From Paludibacteraceae bacterium (GTDB lineage Bacteria; Bacteroidota; Bacteroidia; Bacteroidales; Paludibacteraceae): 53,497 nucleotides of DNA. The stretch is taken from NCBI GenBank assembly GCA_016283095.1, contig JAEEMG010000079.1:1-53497 (forward strand), given 5' to 3'. Position numbers and translations under genes: made by a program. Below the pieces are notes generated by a model. It was not told the DNA's origin, ran no database searches, and worked only from the letters and a program-made list of their open reading frames with translations. Numbering within the stretch: position 1 is the first letter of the stretch; every line of letters begins with the position of its first letter. Shown here in pieces: positions 23,716 through 33,399 of the stretch.

Positions 23716-24735
23716 TTACCAATAAACCACAGGACACGGATATCTTTCTACTGTACGTATAATATATATCAAAGCAATCTCATGCGACCATGATCCATTC
23801 TTTTTCTGCGACGTGAATAGATCATAAACGTAGTATGCTTGCAAATTCTTTATCGATGTTCCCACCATAAATGAGACATACGACACTTCAGACAAGTCCG
23901 ACTTCAATGATACTCCTGCCATAAACGGAGAGAAGAATCCTCCCACACCGAAATCCAACTGTTTCCACACATCCTGCTTCTGATAAGAGGCATTGGCAAA
24001 AAGATATGTATCGGATAATGTGTTTCGTCCGAACAATCCGTTTGAAAGCTCCAAATCCTTGATATAGTTAAGATGAGCAGCGAAACGACGGTACAAAATA
24101 TTATTACCTGTCTTTTGGAATCCGTTCTCAGGCTCAGACAAATGGTACATGGCCGCGCCCAAAGTCAGGAATCCCTTAAAACATAATGCCGCACCGACAT
24201 TGAAATCAGCAAAACGGAAAGTCTCGTTTTCAAATTCTTCTGTAGTAGCGGTGCCATACAAATTACCAGTACCTAAATCATATTGGTCGGCAAACGTCAC
24301 TTTGCTTAAATCAAACTTGTTTATGAATAACGAGCCCTGTACTCCGAGACGCAGGAAAACACCATCATTTGCCGTAACCGAAAATTTGTTTGCTTTTCCA
24401 CTCTTCAACTGGAATGTGTGGGCATAAACCAAACCTATCTCATTAGTTCTGTAGATGCCGCCTGCATAACTATCCAGAGCATATGACAGACCAGCAGAAC
24501 ACATTCGTTTATAGAAATTCTGGTCGTACGAGGCTCTAACAGTATTATACTTATTTCCCAATTTTGGCCACTGTTGACGATAGTTCAAACCCAAACGTAT
24601 AGCGTTCGCGTTTCCAGCCATCGCAGGATTCAGACTAAATGGCACAATATTATGGTTGGAGAATGTGTAATCCTGCGCATGAGCACACACACCCGCCATC
24701 CATATTGACAATATTATCTGTAGTAGTCTTTTCAT
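23716..24735 (-). CDS. PorP/SprF-family outer-membrane protein (T9SS-linked)
   Basis: 339 aa. Signal peptide 1-20 (ends AHAQ), then the PorP/SprF opening DYTFSNHNIVPFSLNPAMAG and LGLNYRQQWPKLGNKYNT. The rest alternates short strands, as in a beta barrel, and includes LGAAMYHLSEP, a known feature of the family. Family knowledge: PorP/SprF proteins sit in the outer membrane with the type IX system, and SprF-type members help export or anchor a large adhesin with a type B C-terminal domain encoded next door. Here the adhesin gene ends 7 nt upstream, so the pair is one operon and very likely one functional unit. Confidence 0.92.
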   Translation of the reverse strand: MKRLLQIILSIWMAGVCAHAQDYTFSNHNIVPFSLNPAMAGNANAIRLGLNYRQQWPKLGNKYNTVRASYDQNFYKRMCSAGLSYALDSYAGGIYRTNEIGLVYAHTFQLKSGKANKFSVTANDGVFLRLGVQGSLFINKFDLSKVTFADQYDLGTGNLYGTATTEEFENETFRFADFNVGAALCFKGFLTLGAAMYHLSEPENGFQKTGNNILYRRFAAHLNYIKDLELSNGLFGRNTLSDTYLFANASYQKQDVWKQLDFGVGGFFSPFMAGVSLKSDLSEVSYVSFMVGTSIKNLQAYYVYDLFTSQKKNGSWSHEIALIYIIRTVERYPCPVVYW

Positions 24736-24742
24736 ATCCTTT

Positions 24743-27700
24743 TTATCTTACGAGGGTAACAAATCCTCTGTTTTCTCCCTCTCTCTCAAGATTTCCGAAC
24801 TTACATTTATATTTGTAAACCCAGCCATATACACCCCATGGGCATTCTTTTCCATTCCACTTACCATCCCAACTGTCTTCCAAACCTCTTCCTTCATACA
24901 TGATTTCTCCAAGACGGTTGTATATGATATATGAGAATTCGTCGACGTAGCGGCCTCCATAGAATCTGAATCCGTCGTTTTTCTCATCTCCGTTAGGCGT
25001 GAATGCCTCTGGAGCCCAAATATCTTTCCATACATACAATGAAGTGATTCCTTCATACACACATCCTGCGGCATCAACAGCACGTACCAACACACTTACC
25101 GAATCTCCTACCTTTTCTGTTTCATAACGGTAGTTCATAGTACGTCCTTTCAACTCCTGAGCTGTTGAATATGGTTGCCATGTCCATTCTGCCTCGACTG
25201 GTGATAGTCCGACAAACTGAACAGTTGGGTTTGTCTCATCAATCCATCCCGGTGTGACAGTGAAATCAAACGTACGACGGTTTGCAAGTGTCACACTTTT
25301 TTGAGTTGTCGATTCGCATCCGTTTTCATCACGACCCAACAATGTGAACTTTGTGTCTGCGAAAATGGCAATCTCCATAGACTCAGAATTGTAGTTCGCC
25401 GACAAATCCTCAGGTTCCGGTTCCGCACTCCACTCATAGAAAATGGCACCCGACGCTGACAGTCTGACCTTGTCTCCCTCATCAGCACATCCTTCCACCG
25501 ACGACAACTTGATATCAAGTTTTGGAAGTTTGTAAACCTCTAGCTCGTATGGCACTGTGTTTGTACAGCCATTCTCATCTGTTCCAGTAACATAATATGT
25601 AGTGGTCAGCATTGGATACTGAGTAATAGTAGGGCCGACCTCATTTGTATTCCATCTGTACGATCTCGCTCCTGTTGCCGTAATAGTTGCCTTGTCGCCC
25701 GGACAGACTATCTTATCTCCTGTGATTAACACGTTAGGAGGAGTGAGCTGATGGATAAAGATGTTCATGTCTGAAGAACAATTCAAACGAGTTCCGACCA
25801 GTTTCACGTACATATCGGATTCTGGAATGAAATCTAGATTTGGAGTATAGACAGTGTCATTTCCATAATACCATTCAAATGTAGTGGCTCCCTGAGCACG
25901 CAGATGAACATATTCACCCTTACATGCATCCACACTTCCCAAATATGAAAGTACAGGTGGATCAACAGGAAGGATTGTGAACGTAGCTGTGTTCTGACAG
26001 CCGAACGAATCCACTCCAATAACCTCAAATGTTGTCTCTCCCGTAATCTTCTCAATCAATGTCTCACCCTGCTTTCCATGTTTCCATGAATAATCCATCG
26101 CACCAGATGCGACAATCGTTGCTACACTGTCTTTACATACATTTATATCACCAGTGATCTTCACGTCTGGTACTTCTCTCAAAGAAACTGTCACAACTTT
26201 GGTCGACTGACATCCATTTGATCCCGTTCCCGTCAATGTATACTTGGTAGGAACCGACGGTGATACTTCCAAAGACTCTCCATCCAAACCATATCCCCAA
26301 TTATATGTAGCCGCACCATGAGCCTTAATTGAAGTGTATTTTCCAGGACAAACCACACTGTCTCCATCCACCCACAATTCAGGCACAGGAAGCGTACCTA
26401 GCACAGCACTTGCTTGTGAAGAACATCCCTTACGAGTTCCTGTCACCGTCACTTTCAGCGTCTCGTCGTTTATCTTGAATGCACGGTGTCCTCCCTTCAC
26501 TCCATCATGCCACACATATTCGATGGCACCAGTAGCATCTACTTGGGCGGCTTCTCCCGGACAAACCTCAAAATCTCCTAATATTTCTATAACAGGACGG
26601 GCTATCGTATCCACATAAGTCGAATCTTTCGACTTACATCCATTTTTATCTGTACTTTCAAGTTTGATCCATACAGGCTCTCTCAGTAAGAAGCTCGTCT
26701 CTTTCTGGAAATCAAAATATACATCACCCGCATACCATCTCTGGCTTTCCACATTTCCCTGGAATGCCAATTCAGCTTTGGTTCCTACACAAACACTGTC
26801 TGGTGCGAGGATATCTACCTGAACAGGCATGTTGACATTGACAACCTTTGTGACCAGATTTGGACATCCTTCCACACTATAACCTACAACTTGATACTCT
26901 GTTGGTCCGTCTGGCACATCAAACGCCACAGAATCGTGTCCTGCAGGAGGATAAATCCATTCTATTCTATCCGGTGTACCAACAACTGACAGCTTGACCG
27001 TATCTAAAGAACATACTTCATCTTTGGATAAAATGGTAACCAAAGGAAGCTGGTAGACATATACAGGTACTGACATTGAATCAGTACAACCATTCAAACT
27101 CACCTTTACCTTCCAAATCTCATTTTCTGAGATTTTCTTTTGTAAAGTAGAATTAGTAGAGCCATCCTGCCACTCAAAGGTATATCCTTGTGCGGAAAGC
27201 ATTGTGACTTTCGCCTGTTCGTCTGGACAAACCTCATCCACCAAATCAGCTACCTGAACAAGTGGACTCTGCTTGATGCGAACTTTCCTACTCGCTGTCC
27301 CTTTACATCCAAATTTATCATAGCCTATCACCGTATATGACGTATCTGAATAAGGGACTATTTCCATTGCAGGGCCACTATATACGATATCCTGTCCAGA
27401 TACAGGATCAACACCCAAATCCCATTCGTAACTTTCTGCACCTATACCATAAATAGTAGACCTTTCTCCAGAACATAGTTCATCAGGAGCCCAAAGATCG
27501 ACTATCGGCGATGGATTGACATGTATCTTTATGGAATCTTCCGTCATACAACCAAAATTCAATGAGATCGCCTGACATTTATATGTCTGTGTCTGAGTAG
27601 GAATAACCTGTACTCGTGATCCTGTTTTTCCATTGCTCCACGCATATGTGCACGACACCAGACTGGATGCCGTAATACGTGTTGAATCTCCGGAACAAAC

Positions 27701-29344
27701 CGTATCTCTTGTAGCGGTCAACTTGATATTTGGCATCAGCACTCGATTGATATATAGTGAGTCGTCGTATCCACAAGAAAGGTCATCAACCACATGGACA
27801 TAAAACCAGCTGCTATTCTCTATTGTCACCTGAGTACTCATGTCATTACTTATTATCGACTTTGTCGAATCCATCCATGTGACCTTCGAGCTCTGGGAAA
27901 TGTTCTGCGCGAACAATTCTATTGTCGCTCCCTGACACACTGTATCCTGACCGTCAATAATCACAGTAGGATAATCAGGAATAGTCACATTGAAAGAATC
28001 TGTTCCCGAACATCCATGCTTGGTCGCGGCCATCAGTTTCACCTTATAATTACCAGCCTTTGAAAACTTATGCGTCGGATTTTCCACAACAGAGTTGTGT
28101 CCATCCGCAAAATCCCAATTATATTTGAACAATTCATCATCAGTTGTATTCAAAGTAGACGCATTTGTAAACTCCACATAACCGCTACATCCTACCTTGA
28201 ATGTCATATCCGGCTTCACTGAGACTGGAAGCAATTCCGTCTCCAATGTGATCGAACTACAACTTTCCAATTCGCCACGCATTGTACATGTATACTTGGA
28301 ATTGGAAGTCATCAGACGACGGTCTATCTCCACTTCACTACTGTCTTTTCCAGTAAACAGGAATATCGGGCTATCATTGCCGTCGACTTTCCACTCGTAA
28401 TGGGCAAATCCTTTCGGAGCCTTGATAGTGGCATTCTCTCCACTACTCTCACAGTTGTTTACATCCAATTTCAAATCTGTTGTCTCTACATAGAAATATC
28501 CGTATGCCTCATGTCCACCTGCTCCCTCTTTAGGATCTCTTCCCGTTGTCGGCACACGCAAACAGTCATGAGTCTGGAATGTGACAGTCACCTCATAACC
28601 GACTTTGTCCTGCAAATTATAAATAGTTGAAGTCCACGGCAAATAAGCATACTCTGTCAATCGTCCCGATTCCTCAGAATACTGACACGGTCTGCTAGGT
28701 TGTTTCAAATATGTGGCTGTCTTGTTGGCTGTACTTTCAAACGATGCACACGCTTCAGTGGAAACTACTCCCGTCGGACTCCTAAACTCAACGTTCATTC
28801 CAAAATGTGGAATCTGTTCACCCGTGTGCTCTGCTCTGCTTGCAGCTCCATTTCCTACAGGATCATGAAGGACACAGGCAAAATTAACAATCAACACTTT
28901 AGATTCTTCCGTGACTGTAAACTTATACGACGCTCTCTCGGCCGCCGCCTTTGCTGAACCGTTCCCCTCCGCTCCCTTTAAATATCCAGGGACTCCTATT
29001 CGCATTGTAACTGCTCCATCCTTAAACTGGTTTTCCTTAAAATCATCACACTTTATGATAGGGTCATCTTCCGAAATAGCTGAGTTGATTAGGCGAAATC
29101 TATCAGTTGACTGCGTAACCTTTCCTGTCCACTCATAAGTACATGTGCTATCTGCCTGACGATAATAATTTCCTGTTTCCATCGTCCAACCATTGAAATT
29201 TCCTTCGGAGAAATCAATATTCGGGGCTCCTACATCTCTTGCAGAAACCTGAATGGAAAACGATAAAAATAGTAGCAAGCTAATAACACACTTTATTTTC
29301 GCCCGCTTCAGCATAGCTGAAAATTGAAATCCTGTTCGACTCAT
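24743..29344 (-). CDS. Giant repeat adhesin with gliding-motility-type (type B) T9SS C-terminal domain
   Basis: About 1533 aa from ATG 29344; GTG 29365 and ATG 29314 are alternatives. The last begins MLKRAKIKC, a normal signal peptide (VISLLLFLSFSIQVSA). An N-terminal lectin-like region (about 30-280, IDFSEGNFNGWTMETGNYY) is followed by a PKD domain (NWDFADGHNSVVENPTHKF) and some ten Ig/PKD-like repeats of about 80-90 aa, each with a VCPG or VCxG start, a GAxxYxW core and a GxDxxGC end. The last 90 residues (PEAFTPNGDEKNDGF, YIIYNRLGEIMYEG, WDGKWNGKECPWGVYGW) are the type B (CHU_C) T9SS domain. Such proteins are surface adhesins like SprB. PorP/SprF follows after 7 nt. The regular repeats resemble recent intragenic duplication. 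Confidence 0.9.
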   Translation of the reverse strand: MSRTGFQFSAMLKRAKIKCVISLLLFLSFSIQVSARDVGAPNIDFSEGNFNGWTMETGNYYRQADSTCTYEWTGKVTQSTDRFRLINSAISEDDPIIKCDDFKENQFKDGAVTMRIGVPGYLKGAEGNGSAKAAAERASYKFTVTEESKVLIVNFACVLHDPVGNGAASRAEHTGEQIPHFGMNVEFRSPTGVVSTEACASFESTANKTATYLKQPSRPCQYSEESGRLTEYAYLPWTSTIYNLQDKVGYEVTVTFQTHDCLRVPTTGRDPKEGAGGHEAYGYFYVETTDLKLDVNNCESSGENATIKAPKGFAHYEWKVDGNDSPIFLFTGKDSSEVEIDRRLMTSNSKYTCTMRGELESCSSITLETELLPVSVKPDMTFKVGCSGYVEFTNASTLNTTDDELFKYNWDFADGHNSVVENPTHKFSKAGNYKVKLMAATKHGCSGTDSFNVTIPDYPTVIIDGQDTVCQGATIELFAQNISQSSKVTWMDSTKSIISNDMSTQVTIENSSWFYVHVVDDLSCGYDDSLYINRVLMPNIKLTATRDTVCSGDSTRITASSLVSCTYAWSNGKTGSRVQVIPTQTQTYKCQAISLNFGCMTEDSIKIHVNPSPIVDLWAPDELCSGERSTIYGIGAESYEWDLGVDPVSGQDIVYSGPAMEIVPYSDTSYTVIGYDKFGCKGTASRKVRIKQSPLVQVADLVDEVCPDEQAKVTMLSAQGYTFEWQDGSTNSTLQKKISENEIWKVKVSLNGCTDSMSVPVYVYQLPLVTILSKDEVCSLDTVKLSVVGTPDRIEWIYPPAGHDSVAFDVPDGPTEYQVVGYSVEGCPNLVTKVVNVNMPVQVDILAPDSVCVGTKAELAFQGNVESQRWYAGDVYFDFQKETSFLLREPVWIKLESTDKNGCKSKDSTYVDTIARPVIEILGDFEVCPGEAAQVDATGAIEYVWHDGVKGGHRAFKINDETLKVTVTGTRKGCSSQASAVLGTLPVPELWVDGDSVVCPGKYTSIKAHGAATYNWGYGLDGESLEVSPSVPTKYTLTGTGSNGCQSTKVVTVSLREVPDVKITGDINVCKDSVATIVASGAMDYSWKHGKQGETLIEKITGETTFEVIGVDSFGCQNTATFTILPVDPPVLSYLGSVDACKGEYVHLRAQGATTFEWYYGNDTVYTPNLDFIPESDMYVKLVGTRLNCSSDMNIFIHQLTPPNVLITGDKIVCPGDKATITATGARSYRWNTNEVGPTITQYPMLTTTYYVTGTDENGCTNTVPYELEVYKLPKLDIKLSSVEGCADEGDKVRLSASGAIFYEWSAEPEPEDLSANYNSESMEIAIFADTKFTLLGRDENGCESTTQKSVTLANRRTFDFTVTPGWIDETNPTVQFVGLSPVEAEWTWQPYSTAQELKGRTMNYRYETEKVGDSVSVLVRAVDAAGCVYEGITSLYVWKDIWAPEAFTPNGDEKNDGFRFYGGRYVDEFSYIIYNRLGEIMYEGRGLEDSWDGKWNGKECPWGVYGWVYKYKCKFGNLEREGENRGFVTLVR

Positions 29345-29548
29345 AATATGCTTACTTGGGTCCACAAAGGACTAAATTCACCCTATTAAAATTATTATAT
29401 TCCAAACTCTGGAATACTTTGCAATACTAATAAAAAAATGTTAAAAAAAACAAATAACTAAAAAAAAAGCATAAAATTCTCTTAAAAATGTACAAAAAAA
29501 GATATGTCAATGTAACAATTTACAAAAAATTACGTTTAAATGTTTCAC

Positions 29549-32500
29549 CTAAAAATCAACATCCAATCCGAATGCAAATGCCGTGCTTCTAGGGTATGCG
29601 GAATAATCCACGGAAGGTGTAGCCGACGTTGCTCTTCTAACACTTACCTCAGGATCGAAACCGCTGTATTTTGTCCAGCAGAAAAGGTTGTTGGCAGATG
29701 CATACACACGTGCCTTCGACAATTTCAACTGCTTCACAACCTTGTCTGGCAGCGTATAGCCCAATGTCAACTGCTTCAGACGAAGGAACGAACCGTCTTC
29801 AACAGCCCACGAATGGAACACATACCTCGCCATTATCGGCGACCACATTGTGGCATTGGCATTTATCTGTGCCATCTCCTCAGGCGACGCCAATACACCC
29901 TCACTATTTAAATATGTCCAACATCCTTCCACGTCGGCTGACATATTTCTATATGAGTATTTGTTGGTAGTGGTATTTTCTATTTTATTGGCATTATACA
30001 CGTCTCCTCCATATTTCCAATAGAAATCGGCAGACAAGTCAAAACTCCAGATCTTGAAATTCAAGCCTAATCCACCCGTATGCTTCGGCAACGCGTTTCC
30101 AATCACCACCTTATCCGACTCATCAATCGTACCGTCGCCATTCTGATCCTTCAAACGCAATGATCCGGGACGGATAGTGCCAGCCAACAATGTGGCATCA
30201 GAGACAATACCTTCCTTTAACCTATATGCACCGTCTTCATACTCAAAATCATCCACCGTATACCAGCCGTCCGTCTCATATCCATACATTCTGCCTACGC
30301 TCTCCCCCACCTCAAGGATATAATCACCTGTGATCTCCGAACCTGCCCAGCCAGACGACAGTTCCATCTTGTCTGCTCCACCTAAGCTTTTTACCTTCGT
30401 ATCTGCGAAAGCGATATTAAAATCAACGTCGAACTTGAAATTCTTTCTGTTGACAACACCTACATTCAACGACAACTCCACACCCTTATTCTCTGTCGAT
30501 CCGACATTCTGCATCATATAAGTGTATCCAGAAGAGTATGGAAGTTTTGTCTGCAAAAGCAAATCCTCAGTGGTATTGCGATAGATATCAAATGTCAGTT
30601 GGATTCGATTGTTTAGCAAGCCAAGATCAAGGCCGATATTGCGAGAAACCGTTGTCTCCCAAGTAAGATCAGGATTTGGTTTATACTCTCCCGTCTTCAA
30701 ATATGAAAGATATTCACCATCAATCTCTAGCACTCCGTCGGCATCAGATGGCGACGAGTAGACCTGCTGGTATAGATTATTGCTGATGCGGTTGTTTCCC
30801 GTCGCACCGATACTGTATCTCAATTTCGCATTGCTTAAAACTTTTGATACAGAAGAGTTTGCGATAAATTCTTCTTCACTGATTCTCCAACCAACTGAAG
30901 CCGATGGAAAATATCCCCACTGTTTGTCCGACGCAAATTTGCTTGATCTGTCGGCTCTGTAAGTAGCTGAGAACAAGTATCTTTCCTTAAAAGAATAGTT
31001 TGCACGTCCAAAATACGACAAAATCACATCATTAGGCAAGACTGCTGAATTGGACGGTTGTGGAGTGCCAAGACTCATGTTGGCAAGGCACTGCTCAGCG
31101 TTCAGATATTCAGGAAAATACCTGCTCTCGCTTTGTATATATTTTTCTTTCTTCTTTATAAATTCTTCTCCGACAAGCAAATCCAAAGAATGACGTTTCA
31201 ATTTCTGCAAAGGATAAAAATGAGCAGTGTTGGAATTTCTGAAAGTGGACTGACGTAGGTTGAGAACAGATGTCATCGGAGCATTTCCATTCTTCAATGC
31301 CTGCGACGTGCCGACTCCATAACAGCGATCCGTCTCACGGAACAATCCATCCACACCAATCTGCGAATTCAAATTGAAAAATGAGACGGGAGAAATCGTA
31401 ACACCCAAATCGCCCTTCACTCCATTCTGAGTTTGCTTACGATAATCAGCGTTGTTTACCTCGACAGGATTATACGTGCTCGACACAGTCTCAAACTCTT
31501 CCACGTCTTCTATATTCAAAGGGGAATAAAGGAATGCGTTTCTCAAGCGGGCATCCGTGTTGCTGCCTTCCGTCGAGACTCCCGCACCATTCTGCACCTT
31601 ATTAAAATATGAGGTTTTCAAATCAAACGACAAATTTTTTGACACCTCATGATTGATATTCACGCCAAAATTATGTCGACGCGAATTCTGCCCAACAACA
31701 ATTCCATTGTTATCATTGAAATCGTATGCTATTTTGAATGCTGTTTTGTCGTTTTTATAAGTCGTGATAACAGACTGATCCATAAAGAAGCCGTTTTCAC
31801 CAAACAATTGCTCCACCCAATCATTCTGCGCAACCGACTGATATTTGGCAAGTTCATCATAAGAGCCATACACGGAAATAAACGACTCCAACGTCTCCTC
31901 ACTCTTCATCGCAGCCGTCTCATAACAGAATTTCGCATAATCGTATGGCGACAAAACCTTCAGTTTATTTTTAAATGTACGGAATCCATATTGAGATTTA
32001 TACGATGTCTTCAACCCATTCTCTTTTGCTCTCTTTGTAGTGACAAGCACAACACCGGATGCAGATCGCGCTCCATAGACCGCAGCAGCGGCAGCGTCTT
32101 TCAACACATCTATCCTCTCAATGTCGGAAGGAGAAATATTGGAAATATTGTCGACGGGAAAACCATCCACTATATATAAAGGAGCATTGTTACCGGTGAT
32201 AGAAGTTCCGCCACGCACTGTAATCTCGACCTCACCCATTTCACCACCCTCACTCATCGACACATCGACACCTGCAATCTTACCCTGGATCGCATTTTCA
32301 ACATTGCCATTTTCACCTTGGATCGACTGAGATGGAGAAAGAGTCGCATTAGCGCCTGTCAGATCTTTTTTGCGGGCCTCACCATAACCGACAACAACAA
32401 TCTCATCCACATTATATGAAAAACCGTATGAGGTAGAATCTTCGTTGGTTTCAATATTTTGTTCCACCACGTCCTGTTCCTCCGCACATACATCGACACA

Positions 32501-32572
32501 GAAAGAGATTGCGCCAAAAAGCGACGCAAAAGTCATTACATTCAGATGTAAAATTGAGCCCTTGAATATCAT
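29549..32572 (-). CDS. SusC/RagA-like TonB-dependent receptor without a SusD partner
   Basis: 1007 aa. Signal peptide region 1-29, a short acidic linker, a TonB box-like VDEIVVVGYGEARKKDLTGA (about 54-73), plug domain (about 75-200: QGKIAGVDVSMSEGG, ITVRGGTSITGNNAPLYIVDG, VLKDAAAAAVYGARSASGVVLV), then a large barrel with RNIGLDLGLLNNRIQLTFDI and an ending TAFAFGLDVDF. Usual SusC proteins carry a CarboxypepD_reg-like domain before the plug; here only about 50 residues precede the TonB box, so that domain is absent. No susD gene lies on either side. It shares strand and orientation with the adhesin/PorP pair downstream (183 nt away). Ligand unknown. Confidence 0.88.
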   Translation of the reverse strand: MIFKGSILHLNVMTFASLFGAISFCVDVCAEEQDVVEQNIETNEDSTSYGFSYNVDEIVVVGYGEARKKDLTGANATLSPSQSIQGENGNVENAIQGKIAGVDVSMSEGGEMGEVEITVRGGTSITGNNAPLYIVDGFPVDNISNISPSDIERIDVLKDAAAAAVYGARSASGVVLVTTKRAKENGLKTSYKSQYGFRTFKNKLKVLSPYDYAKFCYETAAMKSEETLESFISVYGSYDELAKYQSVAQNDWVEQLFGENGFFMDQSVITTYKNDKTAFKIAYDFNDNNGIVVGQNSRRHNFGVNINHEVSKNLSFDLKTSYFNKVQNGAGVSTEGSNTDARLRNAFLYSPLNIEDVEEFETVSSTYNPVEVNNADYRKQTQNGVKGDLGVTISPVSFFNLNSQIGVDGLFRETDRCYGVGTSQALKNGNAPMTSVLNLRQSTFRNSNTAHFYPLQKLKRHSLDLLVGEEFIKKKEKYIQSESRYFPEYLNAEQCLANMSLGTPQPSNSAVLPNDVILSYFGRANYSFKERYLFSATYRADRSSKFASDKQWGYFPSASVGWRISEEEFIANSSVSKVLSNAKLRYSIGATGNNRISNNLYQQVYSSPSDADGVLEIDGEYLSYLKTGEYKPNPDLTWETTVSRNIGLDLGLLNNRIQLTFDIYRNTTEDLLLQTKLPYSSGYTYMMQNVGSTENKGVELSLNVGVVNRKNFKFDVDFNIAFADTKVKSLGGADKMELSSGWAGSEITGDYILEVGESVGRMYGYETDGWYTVDDFEYEDGAYRLKEGIVSDATLLAGTIRPGSLRLKDQNGDGTIDESDKVVIGNALPKHTGGLGLNFKIWSFDLSADFYWKYGGDVYNANKIENTTTNKYSYRNMSADVEGCWTYLNSEGVLASPEEMAQINANATMWSPIMARYVFHSWAVEDGSFLRLKQLTLGYTLPDKVVKQLKLSKARVYASANNLFCWTKYSGFDPEVSVRRATSATPSVDYSAYPRSTAFAFGLDVDF

Positions 32573-32694
32573 CCTTCTTTCTTAATGTGAATCACTAAAA
32601 TAGCGAGTGAAACAGTACAAAAATAAGTTTTTTACGCTTACTCTTCAAAAACGAAAAGCAAAATATCCCCTAATGAGTTTTTTTTCAAATACTT

Positions 32695-32726
32695 TTTGCA
32701 AATAAGACAATCTTTCTCTACTTTTG
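32695..32726 (+). promoter_or_regulatory. Promoter of the HU gene
   Basis: TTTG at 32695-32698, 20 nt, TACTTTTG at 32719-32726; 25 nt ahead of the ATG. Confidence 0.85.
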
Positions 32727-32751
32727 TATAAAATTTTGAAATTTAAGAAAG

Positions 32752-33051
32752 ATGACAAAGGCAGAATTAGTTAATGAGATATCTGTACGCACAGGAATTA
32801 GCCGTGAAGATACGCTTATTGTAGTTGAGGGTTTTATGTCGGAGGTTAAGAGAGCGATGCGTAAAGGTGACAACATTTACTTACGCGGATTCGGTACTTT
32901 CCTAGTAAAGACAAGAAAAGAGAAGACTGGTAGAAACATCACTCAGAAGAGTACAATCATCATCCCTGAACACAAAATAGCTGCGTTCAAGGCAACAAAG
33001 GACTTCATTTACGAGAATGGAGACTACATGAGCGTAGAAGGCAAGAAATAA
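32752..33051 (+). CDS. HU/IHF-family DNA-binding protein
   Basis: 99 aa, full length for the family. Shows the helical dimer part (MTKAELVNEISVRTGISRED, VVEGFMSEVKRAMRKGD) and the DNA-binding part (IYLRGFGTFLVKTRK, TGRNITQKSTIIIPEHK) with the conserved GFGTF and the arm around RNITQK. The proline that bends DNA at the arm tip in most HU proteins is at the IIIPEHK position rather than the usual NPxTG, where this protein has RNITQ. It compacts and bends chromosomal DNA. It is followed by the 29-aa basic protein and RNase G. Confidence 0.93.
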   Translation: MTKAELVNEISVRTGISREDTLIVVEGFMSEVKRAMRKGDNIYLRGFGTFLVKTRKEKTGRNITQKSTIIIPEHKIAAFKATKDFIYENGDYMSVEGKK

Positions 33052-33093
33052 GCTGGAAGTGAACTTTAGTAAAAATTATTAATACATTAGATT

Positions 33094-33183
33094 ATGCCAA
33101 GCGGTAAGAAGAGAAAAAGACATAAAATGTCTACTCACAAGCGCAAAAAAAGACTAAAGAAGGATCGTCATAAGAAGAAATAA
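33094..33183 (+). CDS. Very small basic protein of the AURKAIP1/COX24 (mS38-like) type, 29 aa
   Basis: ATG 33094, TAA 33181-33183. The sequence starts MPSGKKRKRHKMSTHKRKK and more than half of the residues are Lys, Arg or His. It matches the small Bacteroidota proteins annotated with the AURKAIP1/COX24 domain, whose mitochondrial relative is a small-subunit ribosomal protein (mS38). The expected role is binding rRNA in the ribosome. It lies 42 nt after HU and has a strong terminator 31 nt past its stop, so HU and this gene form one unit. It is easily missed because of its length. Confidence 0.88.
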   Translation: MPSGKKRKRHKMSTHKRKKRLKKDRHKKK

Positions 33184-33213
33184 TCCTTCGCGGTATTTTG
33201 CAAAAAGAAAGCT

Positions 33214-33263
33214 AAGAACAAACGTTGATTGCCGTAAAAAGCTCAGTGTTTGTTCTTTCTTTT
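33214..33263 (+). terminator. Terminator of the HU unit
   Basis: AAGAACAAAC pairs with GTTTGTTCTT (10 bp), followed by TCTTTTT. Confidence 0.82.
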
Positions 33264-33399
33264 TATCTAAGACCATGAAGACGGTGCAATCATTTGTTAT
33301 TCAGAACATTATCTCGTCTAGACATGAATATGGGTTTATCATACAGATGTCTTACAAATATATAAGATTGCATTTAGTCCTCAACAAAAACAATTAAAA

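Noticed and set aside
29549-32572. Polysaccharide utilisation locus with SusCD pair
   Set aside because: No SusD, sensor or glycoside hydrolase cluster adjoins the receptor, so this name would mislead.
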